A stretch of DNA of 64,000 nt from an uncultured Porphyromonadaceae bacterium (GTDB taxonomy: Bacteria; Bacteroidota; Bacteroidia; Bacteroidales; Muribaculaceae): positions 1 to 64,000 of the forward strand of contig CAMWNP010000009.1 in the NCBI GenBank assembly GCA_947175645.1. Reading direction: 5' to 3'. The notes beneath the pieces are model-generated. The model saw only the letters and a list, made by a program, of their open reading frames with translations. It did no database searches and was not told the DNA's origin. The position numbers and the translations under genes were made by a program. Positions 52,340-60,965 of the stretch are shown piece after piece (the first letter of the stretch is position 1; each line of letters opens with the position of its first letter).

Positions 52340-54340
52340 ATGGAATATTACGGTAACAGACTTTGCATCTCAATGCGCGACCTTGTAGATGGCGGGATTA
52401 TGTCCGAGCCTAACTACAAGCAGCTTGCCTCACGTGGCCGCTTTGATGTGGTCCGGAAGGGGCGCGGTCAGGGGTGCTATGCCTTGGTTGCTGTTGACAG
52501 TCTCCCCGATCGCTACAAAGAGAAGGTTGAAGAGGTATATCCCGGAGGATCACAGGCACGTCTTGAGGGATGGATTATCAGCAACTACGAGGTTGATCAG
52601 AAAGCTACCGCCTTCTTCTTCTCAAAAGAACAATGTGGTGTTGCACTACCGGCAGATAAAGCCAAAGAGTACATCACAAACGCCTCGGTACTGAACACCT
52701 GTATCAAGCTACATGACAGAGCCGCCACAGCTCAGAAACTCTTCGGAGGTAAATATGACTGGACTATGATGGCCGCTACCATTGAGACGCTCCGCAAGCG
52801 GTTCGGCCACACTCTCCCGGCTTCAACCCTTCGCTTCCGGAAGAAGGTGAATGACTACAAGACCAACGGGTACGCATGTCTGATCAGCGGGAAGTACGGC
52901 AATCAGTCGGCACGGAAGGTGGACTACAAGACCGAGCGACTTATCCTTGGTATCGCAGTACAACCTAACAAGCCTTGGAACACCAACGTCCTCGAATTAT
53001 ATAACTCCTTCGTAACCGGAGAGTATGATGTATTTGATCCGGATACCGGCGAACTATTCAATCCGGATGACTTCACTGACAAAAACGGAGAACCTATGGT
53101 TCTGAGCGAAGCTACTATATGCAACTACCTCAACAAGCCTAAAAACAGGGCACTCATTGACCATCGCCTAATGACTCCGACAACCTTTATACACGAGGTA
53201 ATGCCACACATGCACCGGCATCATGGAGAATTCTCCCTCTCGAAGGTGTCGTTTGATGACCGTGACCTTCCGCGCAAACTCAAGGACACAAGAATACGTC
53301 CGAAGGCATATTATGCTTACGATGTGACGAGCGGATGCTGTATAGGAGCAGCCTACAACCGAGCAAAGAACATCGATCTTGTGGTGGATATGTTCCGGGA
53401 TATGTTCCGGCTGCTTGACAGAAACGGTTGGGGATGCCCTGCCGAGGTCGAGGTTGAAAACCACCTGATGAGTCAATGGAAAGACTCCTTCCTCCGAGCC
53501 GGAGTTATGTTCCCCTTCGTGCGGTTCTGCGCTCCTATGAATTCACAGGAGAAACATGCAGAGCAGTTCAACGGAGCCAAAAAGCGTAGCATCGAACACC
53601 GAAACCACGTCGGTATCGGCAGGTTCTACGCCAAAAGCAGACAATACCGGACGGAAAGCAACAAGGTATTCGATGAGTTCAACAATACCTATGAGGATAA
53701 GGAATATTACACATGGGACGAACTGATCGCCGACGACCGCCGGGACATCTACGAATACAACCACGCATTGCATCCCAATCAGAAAAAGTATAAGGGTATG
53801 ACCAGATGGGACGTGCTTGTAGCCAATATCAACCCGACCCTTCAGCCTCTTGATAAGGCTACCATCGCACGATATGTCGGTGAGAAGGTCAGCACAACCA
53901 TCCGGCGCAATTCTTACTGCCGGGTCCTTCACAAGGATTGGTGGCTGAGCAAAACAGAGGTCATCGAGCTTCTCGCACCGAACGACTACAAGGTCGATGC
54001 CTACTATCTCACCGATGAAGAGGGTAACGTGACCGACATGTTCATCTACCAAGGAGATATGTATATCGACCGCCTTGAGGATATAGGAACCTACAACACG
54101 GCACGGGCCGAGCAGACAGAGGAAGATGAAAAGATCTTCGTGGAGCAGCAGAAAAAGATCAGTCATTTCAAAAAATATGTCGAAGACCGTGCAATCGGGC
54201 GCGTCGGTGTAATAGAACGCGACTCACGGCCTTCTGCAGTCGAGGTGGAAGAAGTGGCCGTCCCGGAGCCGGAAACGCGAGAAACGGAAGATTTCAGCTA
54301 TGGAACCGACTATGCCGCACAGGGTCTTGAGGCAGTTTAG
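52340..54340 (+). CDS. MuA-like DDE transposase
   Basis: Transposase of 666 residues, the size of MuA (663). The N-terminal part is a MuA-type DNA-binding domain (SMRDLVDGGIMSEPNYKQLASRGRFDVVRKGRGQGCY). The catalytic core shows Asp328 (YAYDVTSGCCIGAAYNR) and Glu404 (MNSQEKHAEQFNG). At the usual second Asp position the sequence reads VEVENHLM, that is Glu373. A MuA-like beta-barrel and a charged C-terminal tail that would contact MuB follow. It integrates and replicates the phage by transposition. Confidence 0.93.
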   Translation: MEYYGNRLCISMRDLVDGGIMSEPNYKQLASRGRFDVVRKGRGQGCYALVAVDSLPDRYKEKVEEVYPGGSQARLEGWIISNYEVDQKATAFFFSKEQCGVALPADKAKEYITNASVLNTCIKLHDRAATAQKLFGGKYDWTMMAATIETLRKRFGHTLPASTLRFRKKVNDYKTNGYACLISGKYGNQSARKVDYKTERLILGIAVQPNKPWNTNVLELYNSFVTGEYDVFDPDTGELFNPDDFTDKNGEPMVLSEATICNYLNKPKNRALIDHRLMTPTTFIHEVMPHMHRHHGEFSLSKVSFDDRDLPRKLKDTRIRPKAYYAYDVTSGCCIGAAYNRAKNIDLVVDMFRDMFRLLDRNGWGCPAEVEVENHLMSQWKDSFLRAGVMFPFVRFCAPMNSQEKHAEQFNGAKKRSIEHRNHVGIGRFYAKSRQYRTESNKVFDEFNNTYEDKEYYTWDELIADDRRDIYEYNHALHPNQKKYKGMTRWDVLVANINPTLQPLDKATIARYVGEKVSTTIRRNSYCRVLHKDWWLSKTEVIELLAPNDYKVDAYYLTDEEGNVTDMFIYQGDMYIDRLEDIGTYNTARAEQTEEDEKIFVEQQKKISHFKKYVEDRAIGRVGVIERDSRPSAVEVEEVAVPEPETRETEDFSYGTDYAAQGLEAV

Positions 54341-54365
54341 AACGAAATTAAAACACTGTTAGAAT

Positions 54366-55238
54366 ATGATTACAACAGACATCAAAAACAAAATTCTCGC
54401 CGCTATAAAGGCGAACCGCGCCAACTATCCGAGTGACGCGAAGCATGCCGCCTCTCTGGGCATCACGACTTCGGTCTACAGTGCGGTCAAAAACGGTCAG
54501 ACCGACCGTGTTCTGAGCGATGCCAACTGGATAAGCATTGCCCGGAAACTCGGAGTCAGTCTCCGGGGAGAAATTGAATGGAAAGTAGCGAAGACTCCGA
54601 CCTTCCAGTTTATCACGGCACAGTTGGAGGCTTGCCAAGGGAGCGGCATTAGTGCTATCATGTGCGACCTCCCCAATATCGGGAAGACCTTTACAGCCCG
54701 GCACTATGTCAAGACCCATCCAAACGCCATCTACATCGATTGCTCACAGGTCAAGACAAAACTCAAGCTCGTCCGGAAGATAGCCGGTGAGTTCGGAGTA
54801 GACAGTAAGGGCCGCTATGCAGACGTGTACGAAGATCTCGTCTATTACTTACGCTCCATCGAGAACCCTCTTATCATTCTTGATGAAGCCGGCGACCTCC
54901 AATACGAAGCCTTCCTTGAGCTGAAAGCATTGTGGAACGCCACCGAGAGATGCTGCGCCTGGTATATGATGGGAGCAGACGGTCTCAAGGAGAAAATCAA
55001 CCGTTCAATCGAGTGCAAGAAGGTTGGCTACACCGAAATGCTCAGCCGATATGGTGACCGATACAGCAAGGTTACGCCGGACGATGGCAAGGAGCGTCAG
55101 AAATTCCTTCTCTCTCAAGCGCAGATTGTGGCTAAGCTCAATGCTCCGGAGGGAGCAGACCCCGGAGAGATTGCCCGGAAGAGTGGCGGTGGTCTCCGGC
55201 GAGTATATACAGAAATCGAAAAACTGAAAAGACTATGA
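54366..55238 (+). CDS. MuB-like AAA+ ATPase (target selection)
   Basis: A 290-residue ATPase directly downstream of the transposase. An N-terminal HTH-like region (YPSDAKHAASLGITTSVYSAVKNGQ) precedes the AAA domain with a Walker A of unusual form, CDLPNIGKTFTA (the first Gly is replaced), and Walker B PLIILDEAGDL. MuB binds target DNA and activates MuA. The stop overlaps the next start (ATGA). Confidence 0.9.
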   Translation: MITTDIKNKILAAIKANRANYPSDAKHAASLGITTSVYSAVKNGQTDRVLSDANWISIARKLGVSLRGEIEWKVAKTPTFQFITAQLEACQGSGISAIMCDLPNIGKTFTARHYVKTHPNAIYIDCSQVKTKLKLVRKIAGEFGVDSKGRYADVYEDLVYYLRSIENPLIILDEAGDLQYEAFLELKALWNATERCCAWYMMGADGLKEKINRSIECKKVGYTEMLSRYGDRYSKVTPDDGKERQKFLLSQAQIVAKLNAPEGADPGEIARKSGGGLRRVYTEIEKLKRL

Positions 55239-55501
55239 GTGCCTGTAAGATCAAAGCCACTTTTGCCGATGGTAGCCGTAGAGTGCTGAAAGATGTGTCT
55301 GAACTGGCAAAAGCCAACAAGCGACGTGAGATTCGGGTGGTATTTAAGGACGGCAGATACACTGACCTCCATTTAGGTCGAGTATGTCCCAAATTAGGGA
55401 TAGTAAAGGTCAATAACTTTGGCCTACTTCCAGTAGGAATTAAGTTAGAAAAAATCATGGGATGGTGCTACAAGTTCCCCCATAAAACATCAAAACGATA
55501 A
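55235..55501 (+). CDS. Phage protein, unknown
   Basis: An 88-residue basic protein (MSACKIKATFADGSRRVLKDVSELAKANKRREIRVV...), translationally coupled to the MuB-like gene by ATGA. The pattern suggests a small beta-rich domain; no family recognised. Confidence 0.65.
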   Translation: MSACKIKATFADGSRRVLKDVSELAKANKRREIRVVFKDGRYTDLHLGRVCPKLGIVKVNNFGLLPVGIKLEKIMGWCYKFPHKTSKR

Positions 55502-55505
55502 AGAT

Positions 55506-55736
55506 ATGACAGTGATTGAGAAACAATACATGGATTCGGTGATCAACATCAACCGAATGATGCGTAAGGCACAAGATGCCGAACCCGATTGGGAACAGCG
55601 TAGATATGAGATAGCTTTGGCTGTCTATATGGAACGGCGTAGGCTTATTTCATCACGAGAAGATGATGCCAAAGGAGCTGTTGAAGAGGCCGACTTACTT
55701 ATAGCAGAACTGAAAAAGACTCAAGAGAAAAAGTAA
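55506..55736 (+). CDS. Phage protein, unknown
   Basis: A 76-residue helical, charged protein (MTVIEKQYMDSVININRMMRKAQDAEPDWEQ...). It lies in the operon, 2 bp before the ATPase gene. Confidence 0.6.
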   Translation: MTVIEKQYMDSVININRMMRKAQDAEPDWEQRRYEIALAVYMERRRLISSREDDAKGAVEEADLLIAELKKTQEKK

Positions 55737-55738
55737 CG

Positions 55739-56365
55739 ATGGCCAAGCGAGCATATAGTCCTAAAGAGGTTCTTGCTAAGACCTACAAAACCTTGCCTTG
55801 GAGTGAGAAATGGAGCGGCCCATTCGGAGAAGTTCCAACTAACGAGACATGGTTTATCAGTGGTATATCAGCACAAGGCAAGAGCAGCTTCGTGATGCAG
55901 CTCGCCAAGGAACTTGCAAACTACGGTATGGTTCTTTACTGCTCATACGAAGAAGGCATAAGCCAATCATTTAAAAAGCGAATGGAGCTATTTAAGATGA
56001 ACGAGATACAAGGTCGGTTCAGAGTAATAACGGATGACTCTTTTGAAGAACTGATGAGCCGCCTTGCCAAACCCAAGAGTCCTCATTTCGTCATTATCGA
56101 TAGTTTTCAGGAAGCGGAAATGTCGTATGAGCAGTTCAAACAGATGAGAGCACGGTTTCCTGCAAAAAGTTTCATCTTTATCTCGCAAGAGCATAAGGGA
56201 CAGCCAATGGGAAAACCGGCAGCACGACTTAAGTATAAAGCCGGGATAAAGATAAGAGTTGTTGGATACAAGGCTTTTTGTCAAGGCCGCTTTACCGGAG
56301 ATCCCGGCAGCTATTATACAGTGTGGGAAGAAGGCATTTTAAGAACCTCAAACAACATCGGATAA
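55739..56365 (+). CDS. RecA/DnaB-like P-loop ATPase
   Basis: A 208-residue ATPase with Walker A GISAQGKSSF, Walker B HFVIIDSFQEAE and a KSFIFISQEHKG sensor-like strand, the layout of the RecA/RadA/DnaB-helicase core. The role in a phage that replicates by transposition is unclear; helicase loading or recombination is possible. It is directly followed by a zinc-ribbon gene. Confidence 0.8.
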   Translation: MAKRAYSPKEVLAKTYKTLPWSEKWSGPFGEVPTNETWFISGISAQGKSSFVMQLAKELANYGMVLYCSYEEGISQSFKKRMELFKMNEIQGRFRVITDDSFEELMSRLAKPKSPHFVIIDSFQEAEMSYEQFKQMRARFPAKSFIFISQEHKGQPMGKPAARLKYKAGIKIRVVGYKAFCQGRFTGDPGSYYTVWEEGILRTSNNIG

Positions 56366-56584
56366 ATGAGTACCAAAAAAGAAATGATAATAATTGAGCC
56401 GGATGGCCGAATACACAAAGAAGGCTTCTGTTCCAGACCAATGACCTGTCCATATTGCGGAGGCAAAGGATGGTTCCACAGCGGTCAGCTTGAACCGGAA
56501 ACAATAACGTGTCCTGATTGCGAGGGAACCGGCGAGGTCATCGCCTTCGTGACGGTAGATTGGAAACCTAATAATAAAAAGTAA
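56366..56584 (+). CDS. Small zinc-ribbon protein, DnaJ-like CxxCxGxG
   Basis: A 72-residue protein with two CxxC motifs CPYCGGKG and CPDCEGTG, the same repeat as the DnaJ zinc finger but without J domain. A second phage protein of this sort is encoded at 57820-58014. They may act in protein or nucleic-acid binding; the role is unknown. Confidence 0.7.
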   Translation: MSTKKEMIIIEPDGRIHKEGFCSRPMTCPYCGGKGWFHSGQLEPETITCPDCEGTGEVIAFVTVDWKPNNKK

Positions 56585-56585
56585 T

Positions 56586-57074
56586 ATGAAACAGCAGGTA
56601 ACAAACTTCGGACGGTTCTACTCCGCTTTCCACAAACTCACCATTCACGGAGAGCCGGACGAGGCAAAGAGACAGTTCGTACTTCAGTACACAGCCGGAC
56701 GCACGGACTCCATCAAGGAGATGACCAGAAAGGAATACACCGACCTATGTATCGCCATCGAGGGAATGAACGGCACAAGGGATGAACTGAAGCGTCGCCG
56801 GAGTATCGCTCTCAAGCTGATGCAGGAACTTGAGGTGGATACTACCGATTGGGCCCAGATCAATGATTTCTGCCGACACCCCCGAATCTCCGGCAAAGCC
56901 TTCGGACAGCTCTCTATCGATGAACTGATGGATCTTGCCACCAAACTCCGCTCCATCAAGCGCAAGGGGTGGCAGAGGAAGAAGGCCATCGGAATCCATA
57001 ACCCGGAGTCACCCAAGCAGCACATCACCTACCTAATAAACCTTGCCGGTTATACCGGACCAACAATGAACTAA
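56586..57074 (+). CDS. GemA/gp16-like phage protein (tentative)
   Basis: A 162-residue protein with a C-terminal helical region (about 90-145, WAQINDFCRHPRISGKAFGQLSIDELMDLATKLRSIKRKGWQRKK) resembling the gp16/GemA family of Mu-like phages in position and length. The match is partial and I would accept it only as tentative. Confidence 0.55.
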   Translation: MKQQVTNFGRFYSAFHKLTIHGEPDEAKRQFVLQYTAGRTDSIKEMTRKEYTDLCIAIEGMNGTRDELKRRRSIALKLMQELEVDTTDWAQINDFCRHPRISGKAFGQLSIDELMDLATKLRSIKRKGWQRKKAIGIHNPESPKQHITYLINLAGYTGPTMN

Positions 57075-57075
57075 C

Positions 57076-57240
57076 ATGAGTCTTACCGTTACAGTCAAAA
57101 ATTATCTCACTTCTTATACCTCCGACATGGAGAATGATGATTATATCGACTTCATGCGAGAACTTGCAGAGTGGGCAACAAGTCAAGCTGACATCGCCGA
57201 ATACCGTGCGGAAAACCTCGATGAATTCAACGAAGAATAA
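57076..57240 (+). CDS. Small acidic phage protein
   Basis: A 54-residue acidic ORF (MSLTVTVKNYLTSYTSDMEND...), starting 1 bp after the previous stop and ending 25 bp before gam. Length and packing in the operon support it. No family recognised. Confidence 0.5.
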   Translation: MSLTVTVKNYLTSYTSDMENDDYIDFMRELAEWATSQADIAEYRAENLDEFNEE

Positions 57241-57265
57241 CAACCCCTATAACAACAATCCAACA

Positions 57266-57823
57266 ATGGCAAAAAGACAGAAAAAGACAGTCATCTCCGG
57301 CGTGAGCAAGGAAGCCGCCGAAGAAGCCTTTGCAACCTACGCCAAGGCAGACGCAGAACGTGCGAAAATCACAGCCGAGATTGAGCTGAAATGTGCACAG
57401 ATCCGAGAGAAACATCAAGACCGCCTGTCGCAACTCCAAGCAACACAGGACGAGGCTTTCGATACCCTTCAGGCATTCGCCACCGAGAATCAGCCGGAGC
57501 TCTTCAGTAAAAAGAAGAGTCTTGAGATGGTTCACGGCACCATCGGTTTCCGCACAGGCACCCCAAAACTCAAAACCCTCAAGGGTTTCACATGGGCCAG
57601 TGCACTACAACTTGTGAAAGAGTTTCTTCCCGGCTTTATCCGCTCCACCGAAGAGATCGCAAAGGACAGGCTCTTGTCGGAGCGAGACACAGAAGTCATC
57701 AAGCCCGGCGACCCACTCGGGCCAGGAGTCCCTCTCCGTGAGGTGATGTTCAAATGTGGCATTTCAGTCGTTCAGGACGAAACCTTCTTTGTTGAACCCA
57801 AAAAAGAGGAAGGAGCCGCATGA
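57266..57823 (+). CDS. Host-nuclease inhibitor Gam-like protein
   Basis: A 185-residue protein of the Mu Gam family, which binds linear DNA ends and protects them from host exonuclease; the ancestor is related to Ku. The coiled-coil (residues 20-65) and C-terminal TIGFRTGTPKLKTLKGFTWASALQLVKEF are typical. The start is ATG 57266, because upstream codons belong to the overlapping small ORF. Confidence 0.9.
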   Translation: MAKRQKKTVISGVSKEAAEEAFATYAKADAERAKITAEIELKCAQIREKHQDRLSQLQATQDEAFDTLQAFATENQPELFSKKKSLEMVHGTIGFRTGTPKLKTLKGFTWASALQLVKEFLPGFIRSTEEIAKDRLLSERDTEVIKPGDPLGPGVPLREVMFKCGISVVQDETFFVEPKKEEGAA

Positions 57824-58014
57824 AGAGAGAAATAGAACGACCTCCCAAGGTTGCCCTCTGCCGGATCTGCAAAGGAACCGGCAGAGTTTCCGGAGACGAA
57901 GACGGCGAGTCTCACACTTGTCTTCAGTGCGAAGGGAGCGGCAGAGTGACCGTGAGCTGCCAGATGACACTCGATATCAGACCATATAAACCAAAACCTC
58001 AAAAACAACGCTGA
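57820..58014 (+). CDS. Small zinc-ribbon protein, DnaJ-like CxxCxGxG (second copy)
   Basis: A 64-residue protein with CRICKGTG and CLQCEGSG. It is coupled to gam by a four-base overlap and resembles the 56366-56584 protein in motif and size, so both are likely paralogues. Confidence 0.7.
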   Translation: MKREIERPPKVALCRICKGTGRVSGDEDGESHTCLQCEGSGRVTVSCQMTLDIRPYKPKPQKQR

Positions 58015-58020
58015 TGAAAG

Positions 58021-58254
58021 ATGGGTAAGAGACCCGGACAGAGTTATCAGAAGCGAGTCGCAGAGATCAACAGGATATATGACCTGCATGCCAAACAAGG
58101 GATTCCCAACAGGGAAATATGGCGCAGGTACATATATCCTGCTTATGGTATCTGTGAGCGAACGTTCTATAACTTATTGAAAGCACCGACAAAGCCGGGT
58201 TTCACAACACCCAATCAGATGCCTAATCTTTTCGAAGACATCGATGGCGAATAA
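58021..58254 (+). CDS. Small HTH-like phage protein
   Basis: A 77-residue basic protein (GQSYQKRVAEINRIYDLHAKQGIPNREIWRRYIYPAYGICERTFY) with a possible helix-turn-helix at about 35-60. It may be a late regulator in the place of Mu Mor/C, but this is only from position. It overlaps the next gene by 11 bp. Confidence 0.6.
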   Translation: MGKRPGQSYQKRVAEINRIYDLHAKQGIPNREIWRRYIYPAYGICERTFYNLLKAPTKPGFTTPNQMPNLFEDIDGE

Positions 58255-58801
58255 TTACGACCAAATAATCAAGAACATTCTCCGGGACATTCAGGTGGAA
58301 ATGGCTGACGAGTTCGACAGGAACTTCGAGCGTCAGGCATTCTTCTCGGAGGCTTGGCAGAGACGCAAGAGTCCCACACGGCCCGGCGGTCATATCCTTG
58401 TTGACACAGGCGGTCTTCGCCGGAGCATCACAAGCCGGGCGACTCCGAACAGCATAATCTTCCGTTCAGATCATCCGGCAGCAGCCATTCATAACGAGGG
58501 TGGAGAAATCAAGGTAACAGCCAAAATGAAGAAGTTCTTTTGGTATAAATACTACAGCACCACCGGTTCGTTCGGGAGGCGGAAGGACGGCACAAAGCGA
58601 AAGGATAAACGAACCATTCAGCTATCGACAGAAGCCGAATTCTGGAAGTTTATGGCTCTGATGAAGGTCGGCTCCACGATCAAGATACCGCGCCGTCAGT
58701 TCCTTGGAAATGCTCCGGAGGTAGAAAAGACCGTCAGAGAGATCATCGAAGAGAATATCACAGAATTTTTCAATACAGATTTTGACATAATAGAAAGATG
58801 A
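58244..58801 (+). CDS. Phage virion morphogenesis protein (Mu GpG-like)
   Basis: A 185-residue protein of the virion morphogenesis/tail completion family: LVDTGGLRRSITSRA, AAIHNEGGEIKVT and IPRRQFLGNAPEVEKTV are the diagnostic motifs. It is needed for head or tail completion. It is one of two structural genes on the plus strand, while the portal and head genes are on the minus strand. Confidence 0.85.
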   Translation: MANNYDQIIKNILRDIQVEMADEFDRNFERQAFFSEAWQRRKSPTRPGGHILVDTGGLRRSITSRATPNSIIFRSDHPAAAIHNEGGEIKVTAKMKKFFWYKYYSTTGSFGRRKDGTKRKDKRTIQLSTEAEFWKFMALMKVGSTIKIPRRQFLGNAPEVEKTVREIIEENITEFFNTDFDIIER

Positions 58802-59289
58802 GAAAAGAAGTTTACAACAAACTGAGAACGAGACTTCACTCCTTATGCGTAAACGCAGCCGGAGAATATGAAATTGCCCCGGCAGAGATGGATGATGACC
58901 TGAGTAACCGGGCAATCAAACATATCGATCTGTGGAACCAGAACGTTGAATTCATCGAGCAGGAAACTGCTTGGGAGCGTCCTGCAGTATTCATCGAGTT
59001 TGAGCCCGTGCGTTGGGACTCCTTAGTGCCGGGCGTTGAGTATCGTGCTGAGGTAAGAGTTCGTCTTCATATTGTCACTGACTGGGCAACTACGGTCGGA
59101 GATGAAGCCGACGGATCCGGCAAATTCTTTGAGTTGCCGGATAAGATCCATGATGTGCTTGCAGGTCTGGAAGGTGATAATTTCAAGGATTTTACCCTCG
59201 AAGAGTCTCACACCAACCACAATCACGAGGAGATAGTTGAGAGCATCGAAGTGTATAGCTTTATTGCATTCAAACACAGAAGCGAATAA
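58798..59289 (+). CDS. Phage structural protein, probable tail-completion type
   Basis: A 163-residue acidic protein directly coupled to the GpG-like gene (overlap of four bases). Position fits the tail terminator or Mu gp37-like protein; FIEFEPVRWDSLVPGVEYRAEVRVRLHIVTDW is the best conserved-looking part. It is the last plus-strand gene before a terminator. Confidence 0.65.
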   Translation: MRKEVYNKLRTRLHSLCVNAAGEYEIAPAEMDDDLSNRAIKHIDLWNQNVEFIEQETAWERPAVFIEFEPVRWDSLVPGVEYRAEVRVRLHIVTDWATTVGDEADGSGKFFELPDKIHDVLAGLEGDNFKDFTLEESHTNHNHEEIVESIEVYSFIAFKHRSE

Positions 59290-59311
59290 ACGCGCTGTGT
59301 CGCGTTAAAGT

Positions 59312-59348
59312 AAGAGAGCCGTTACCTTTATTGGGTTACGGCTCTCTT
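59312..59348. terminator. Bidirectional terminator at the strand switch
   Basis: AAGAGAGCCG / CGGCTCTCTT (59312-59321 with 59339-59348) is a perfect 10-bp stem between the convergent structural gene and methylase gene. Confidence 0.7.
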
Positions 59349-59400
59349 GCGATATATGGGCGAGTAATCGGCTTGCCGCTTGCGCAGCAAGAAAAAGGCA

Positions 59401-60255
59401 TTATGCAGCGTTGTCAGGCGGTAGTTCCGGCACTGTGAAGAGCATGATGTCCGTGTAACGGGCATTATAGTTCATTGTTGCCTTAAACTCCCTCCTCTGA
59501 CACCGGGCGAATGGGTCGCCAAGCGATGGATGGCGTCCCATCCACTCGCACAGTTCAACAATGCATGATTTCTCGGAGGTGAAATATATAAAATTATGAC
59601 CGGGCAAGACGGAAAGCACATCGAGGTAGTCAGCGAGTCGCCAATACATTTTGTAAGTTCCGACATCTGTGGACAGATATGGAGGATCAACAAGGAAGAC
59701 AACACCAGGAGTGTCTTTGAAACGTTCAAACAGCTCCCGGTAATCACAAGACTCTATCTCAAGTCCGGCGAGATAATCCGGGCATAGCTCATAATCAGCT
59801 TTACGCACATTGTTGTATAATGTCTCAGACCGCATGCCATTGATGGTGAGCTTATATTTCATCGAGAACATGAGAGAAGATGAAAGTGTGATAAAGTCGA
59901 GATATCCATTCTCGCGTTCCTCCGTCTCAAGCAGCTCGAAGATGCGGTCCCTCGCTTTGCCAGTGATAGGCTTATGCCGGGGAACTTGCTCCGAGATTTG
60001 CCGGATCTGAGATAGGAGCCTGTTCGTCCGGGGAATATTGCCGATGCGTTGTCTGTAATTGTCAAAATCATTGTATATGACCCTTGACTCCGGGTGGAAA
60101 TGCTTTGTGATATGAGAAAGCAAGCCGGAGCCTCCGAACAGGTCTACGAAGATAGTCCCGGCTGGATACTGCTTTATCACCTCGATAAAATGTTTAGCGA
60201 ACATGCGCTTTTGTCCTACGAAAGGAAGAGGTGCCGAAAGATAAAGTTTGCTCAT
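59401..60255 (-). CDS. DNA adenine N6-methyltransferase (D12 class)
   Basis: A 284-residue Dam/D12-type methyltransferase: SAM-binding FVGQKRMFAK and VDLFGGSGLLSH, catalytic VDPPYLSTD (DPPY), and NDFDNYRQRIGN. It probably methylates adenine in a short site, such as GATC, to protect phage DNA from restriction. Its start overlaps the TS-like gene by four bases, so both are expressed together on the minus strand. Confidence 0.9.
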   Translation of the reverse strand: MSKLYLSAPLPFVGQKRMFAKHFIEVIKQYPAGTIFVDLFGGSGLLSHITKHFHPESRVIYNDFDNYRQRIGNIPRTNRLLSQIRQISEQVPRHKPITGKARDRIFELLETEERENGYLDFITLSSSLMFSMKYKLTINGMRSETLYNNVRKADYELCPDYLAGLEIESCDYRELFERFKDTPGVVFLVDPPYLSTDVGTYKMYWRLADYLDVLSVLPGHNFIYFTSEKSCIVELCEWMGRHPSLGDPFARCQRREFKATMNYNARYTDIMLFTVPELPPDNAA

Positions 60256-60896
60256 ACGTTCAATTCAAATGTTACTGCATCCTCTCCGGCGAGAAGACGG
60301 TGGGTATTTTCGATATTATTATCATATATATGGACATTGCCCAGGAACAGTGTAATAGACTTGAGAGGGAAGTCAATGTGCCGGGCCATCAGGTAGAGGT
60401 GATATATATCTGCCGGCAGTCCAAGGTTAGCGTCGGAACTTCGCTGATAAGCAGATACAATCAGTTCGCCGTCTTCGATTTGGAACTGTACGAGCGACAG
60501 ACACGGAGCCTGATTGCTCTCCGCTTCGGTGGCTCCGAGAAACAGCACATAGTTCTTTGATGGGCGTCGTTCCTCATTGATCCGGGCCAGCAGAGGTGGC
60601 AGTTTCTCAAAATATGTTGGGTAAGAATTGACCAGGATAGAACCGCAATAATCCCACCAATGGATACCGGCTTCCCGGTACTTCTCCACTGACCGTTCAC
60701 CGCTCATGAAGAGCCGGAGTTCTGAACGGAGCTTCTTACGGGCCAGTCCGTGCCCCTCGAAAATTTCAAGCAGATCTGCCGGCGAAAGTGAGAGCTGCTC
60801 ATTGATCAGATATGTTATTTTGCCTTTCTTGTTGGTCTGCTGTTTTCCTTTTGCGAGAATCCGGGCAAGAATCTGGTGATATTTATTATGAGACAT
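60252..60896 (-). CDS. Thymidylate-synthase-like protein, candidate dCMP hydroxymethylase
   Basis: From ATG 60896 (214 aa) the sequence follows the thymidylate synthase fold: YHQILARILAKGKQ, RSELRLFMSGE, IHWWDYCG, catalytic Cys132 (APCLSLVQF), Arg152-Ser-Ser-Asp155 (AYQRSSDANLGLP), and HIY 189-191. Cys132, Arg152 and Asp155 keep the spacing of E. coli TS C146, R166 and D169. The residue matching N177, the pyrimidine-reading Asn, is Asp163 (LGLPADI), the change found in phage T4 dCMP hydroxymethylase. The PCH His is Leu, and the C-terminus is about 30 residues shorter than in TS. It may make a modified dCMP for phage DNA, or be an inactive relative. Confidence 0.75.
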   Translation of the reverse strand: MSHNKYHQILARILAKGKQQTNKKGKITYLINEQLSLSPADLLEIFEGHGLARKKLRSELRLFMSGERSVEKYREAGIHWWDYCGSILVNSYPTYFEKLPPLLARINEERRPSKNYVLFLGATEAESNQAPCLSLVQFQIEDGELIVSAYQRSSDANLGLPADIYHLYLMARHIDFPLKSITLFLGNVHIYDNNIENTHRLLAGEDAVTFELNV

Positions 60897-60919
60897 TTGG
60901 GTGAAAGTTGATGATGTCG

Positions 60920-60927
60920 CAAAGGTA
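60920..60927 (-). promoter_or_regulatory. -7 box of the TS-like/methylase operon
   Basis: The minus strand reads TACCTTTG, 23 nt before the ATG at 60896. It argues against the longer frame starting at 60932. No TTG is clear at -33. Confidence 0.5.
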
Positions 60928-60965
60928 GACACGTACTGTCAGTGGAGCACTACCGAAACAGGGAA

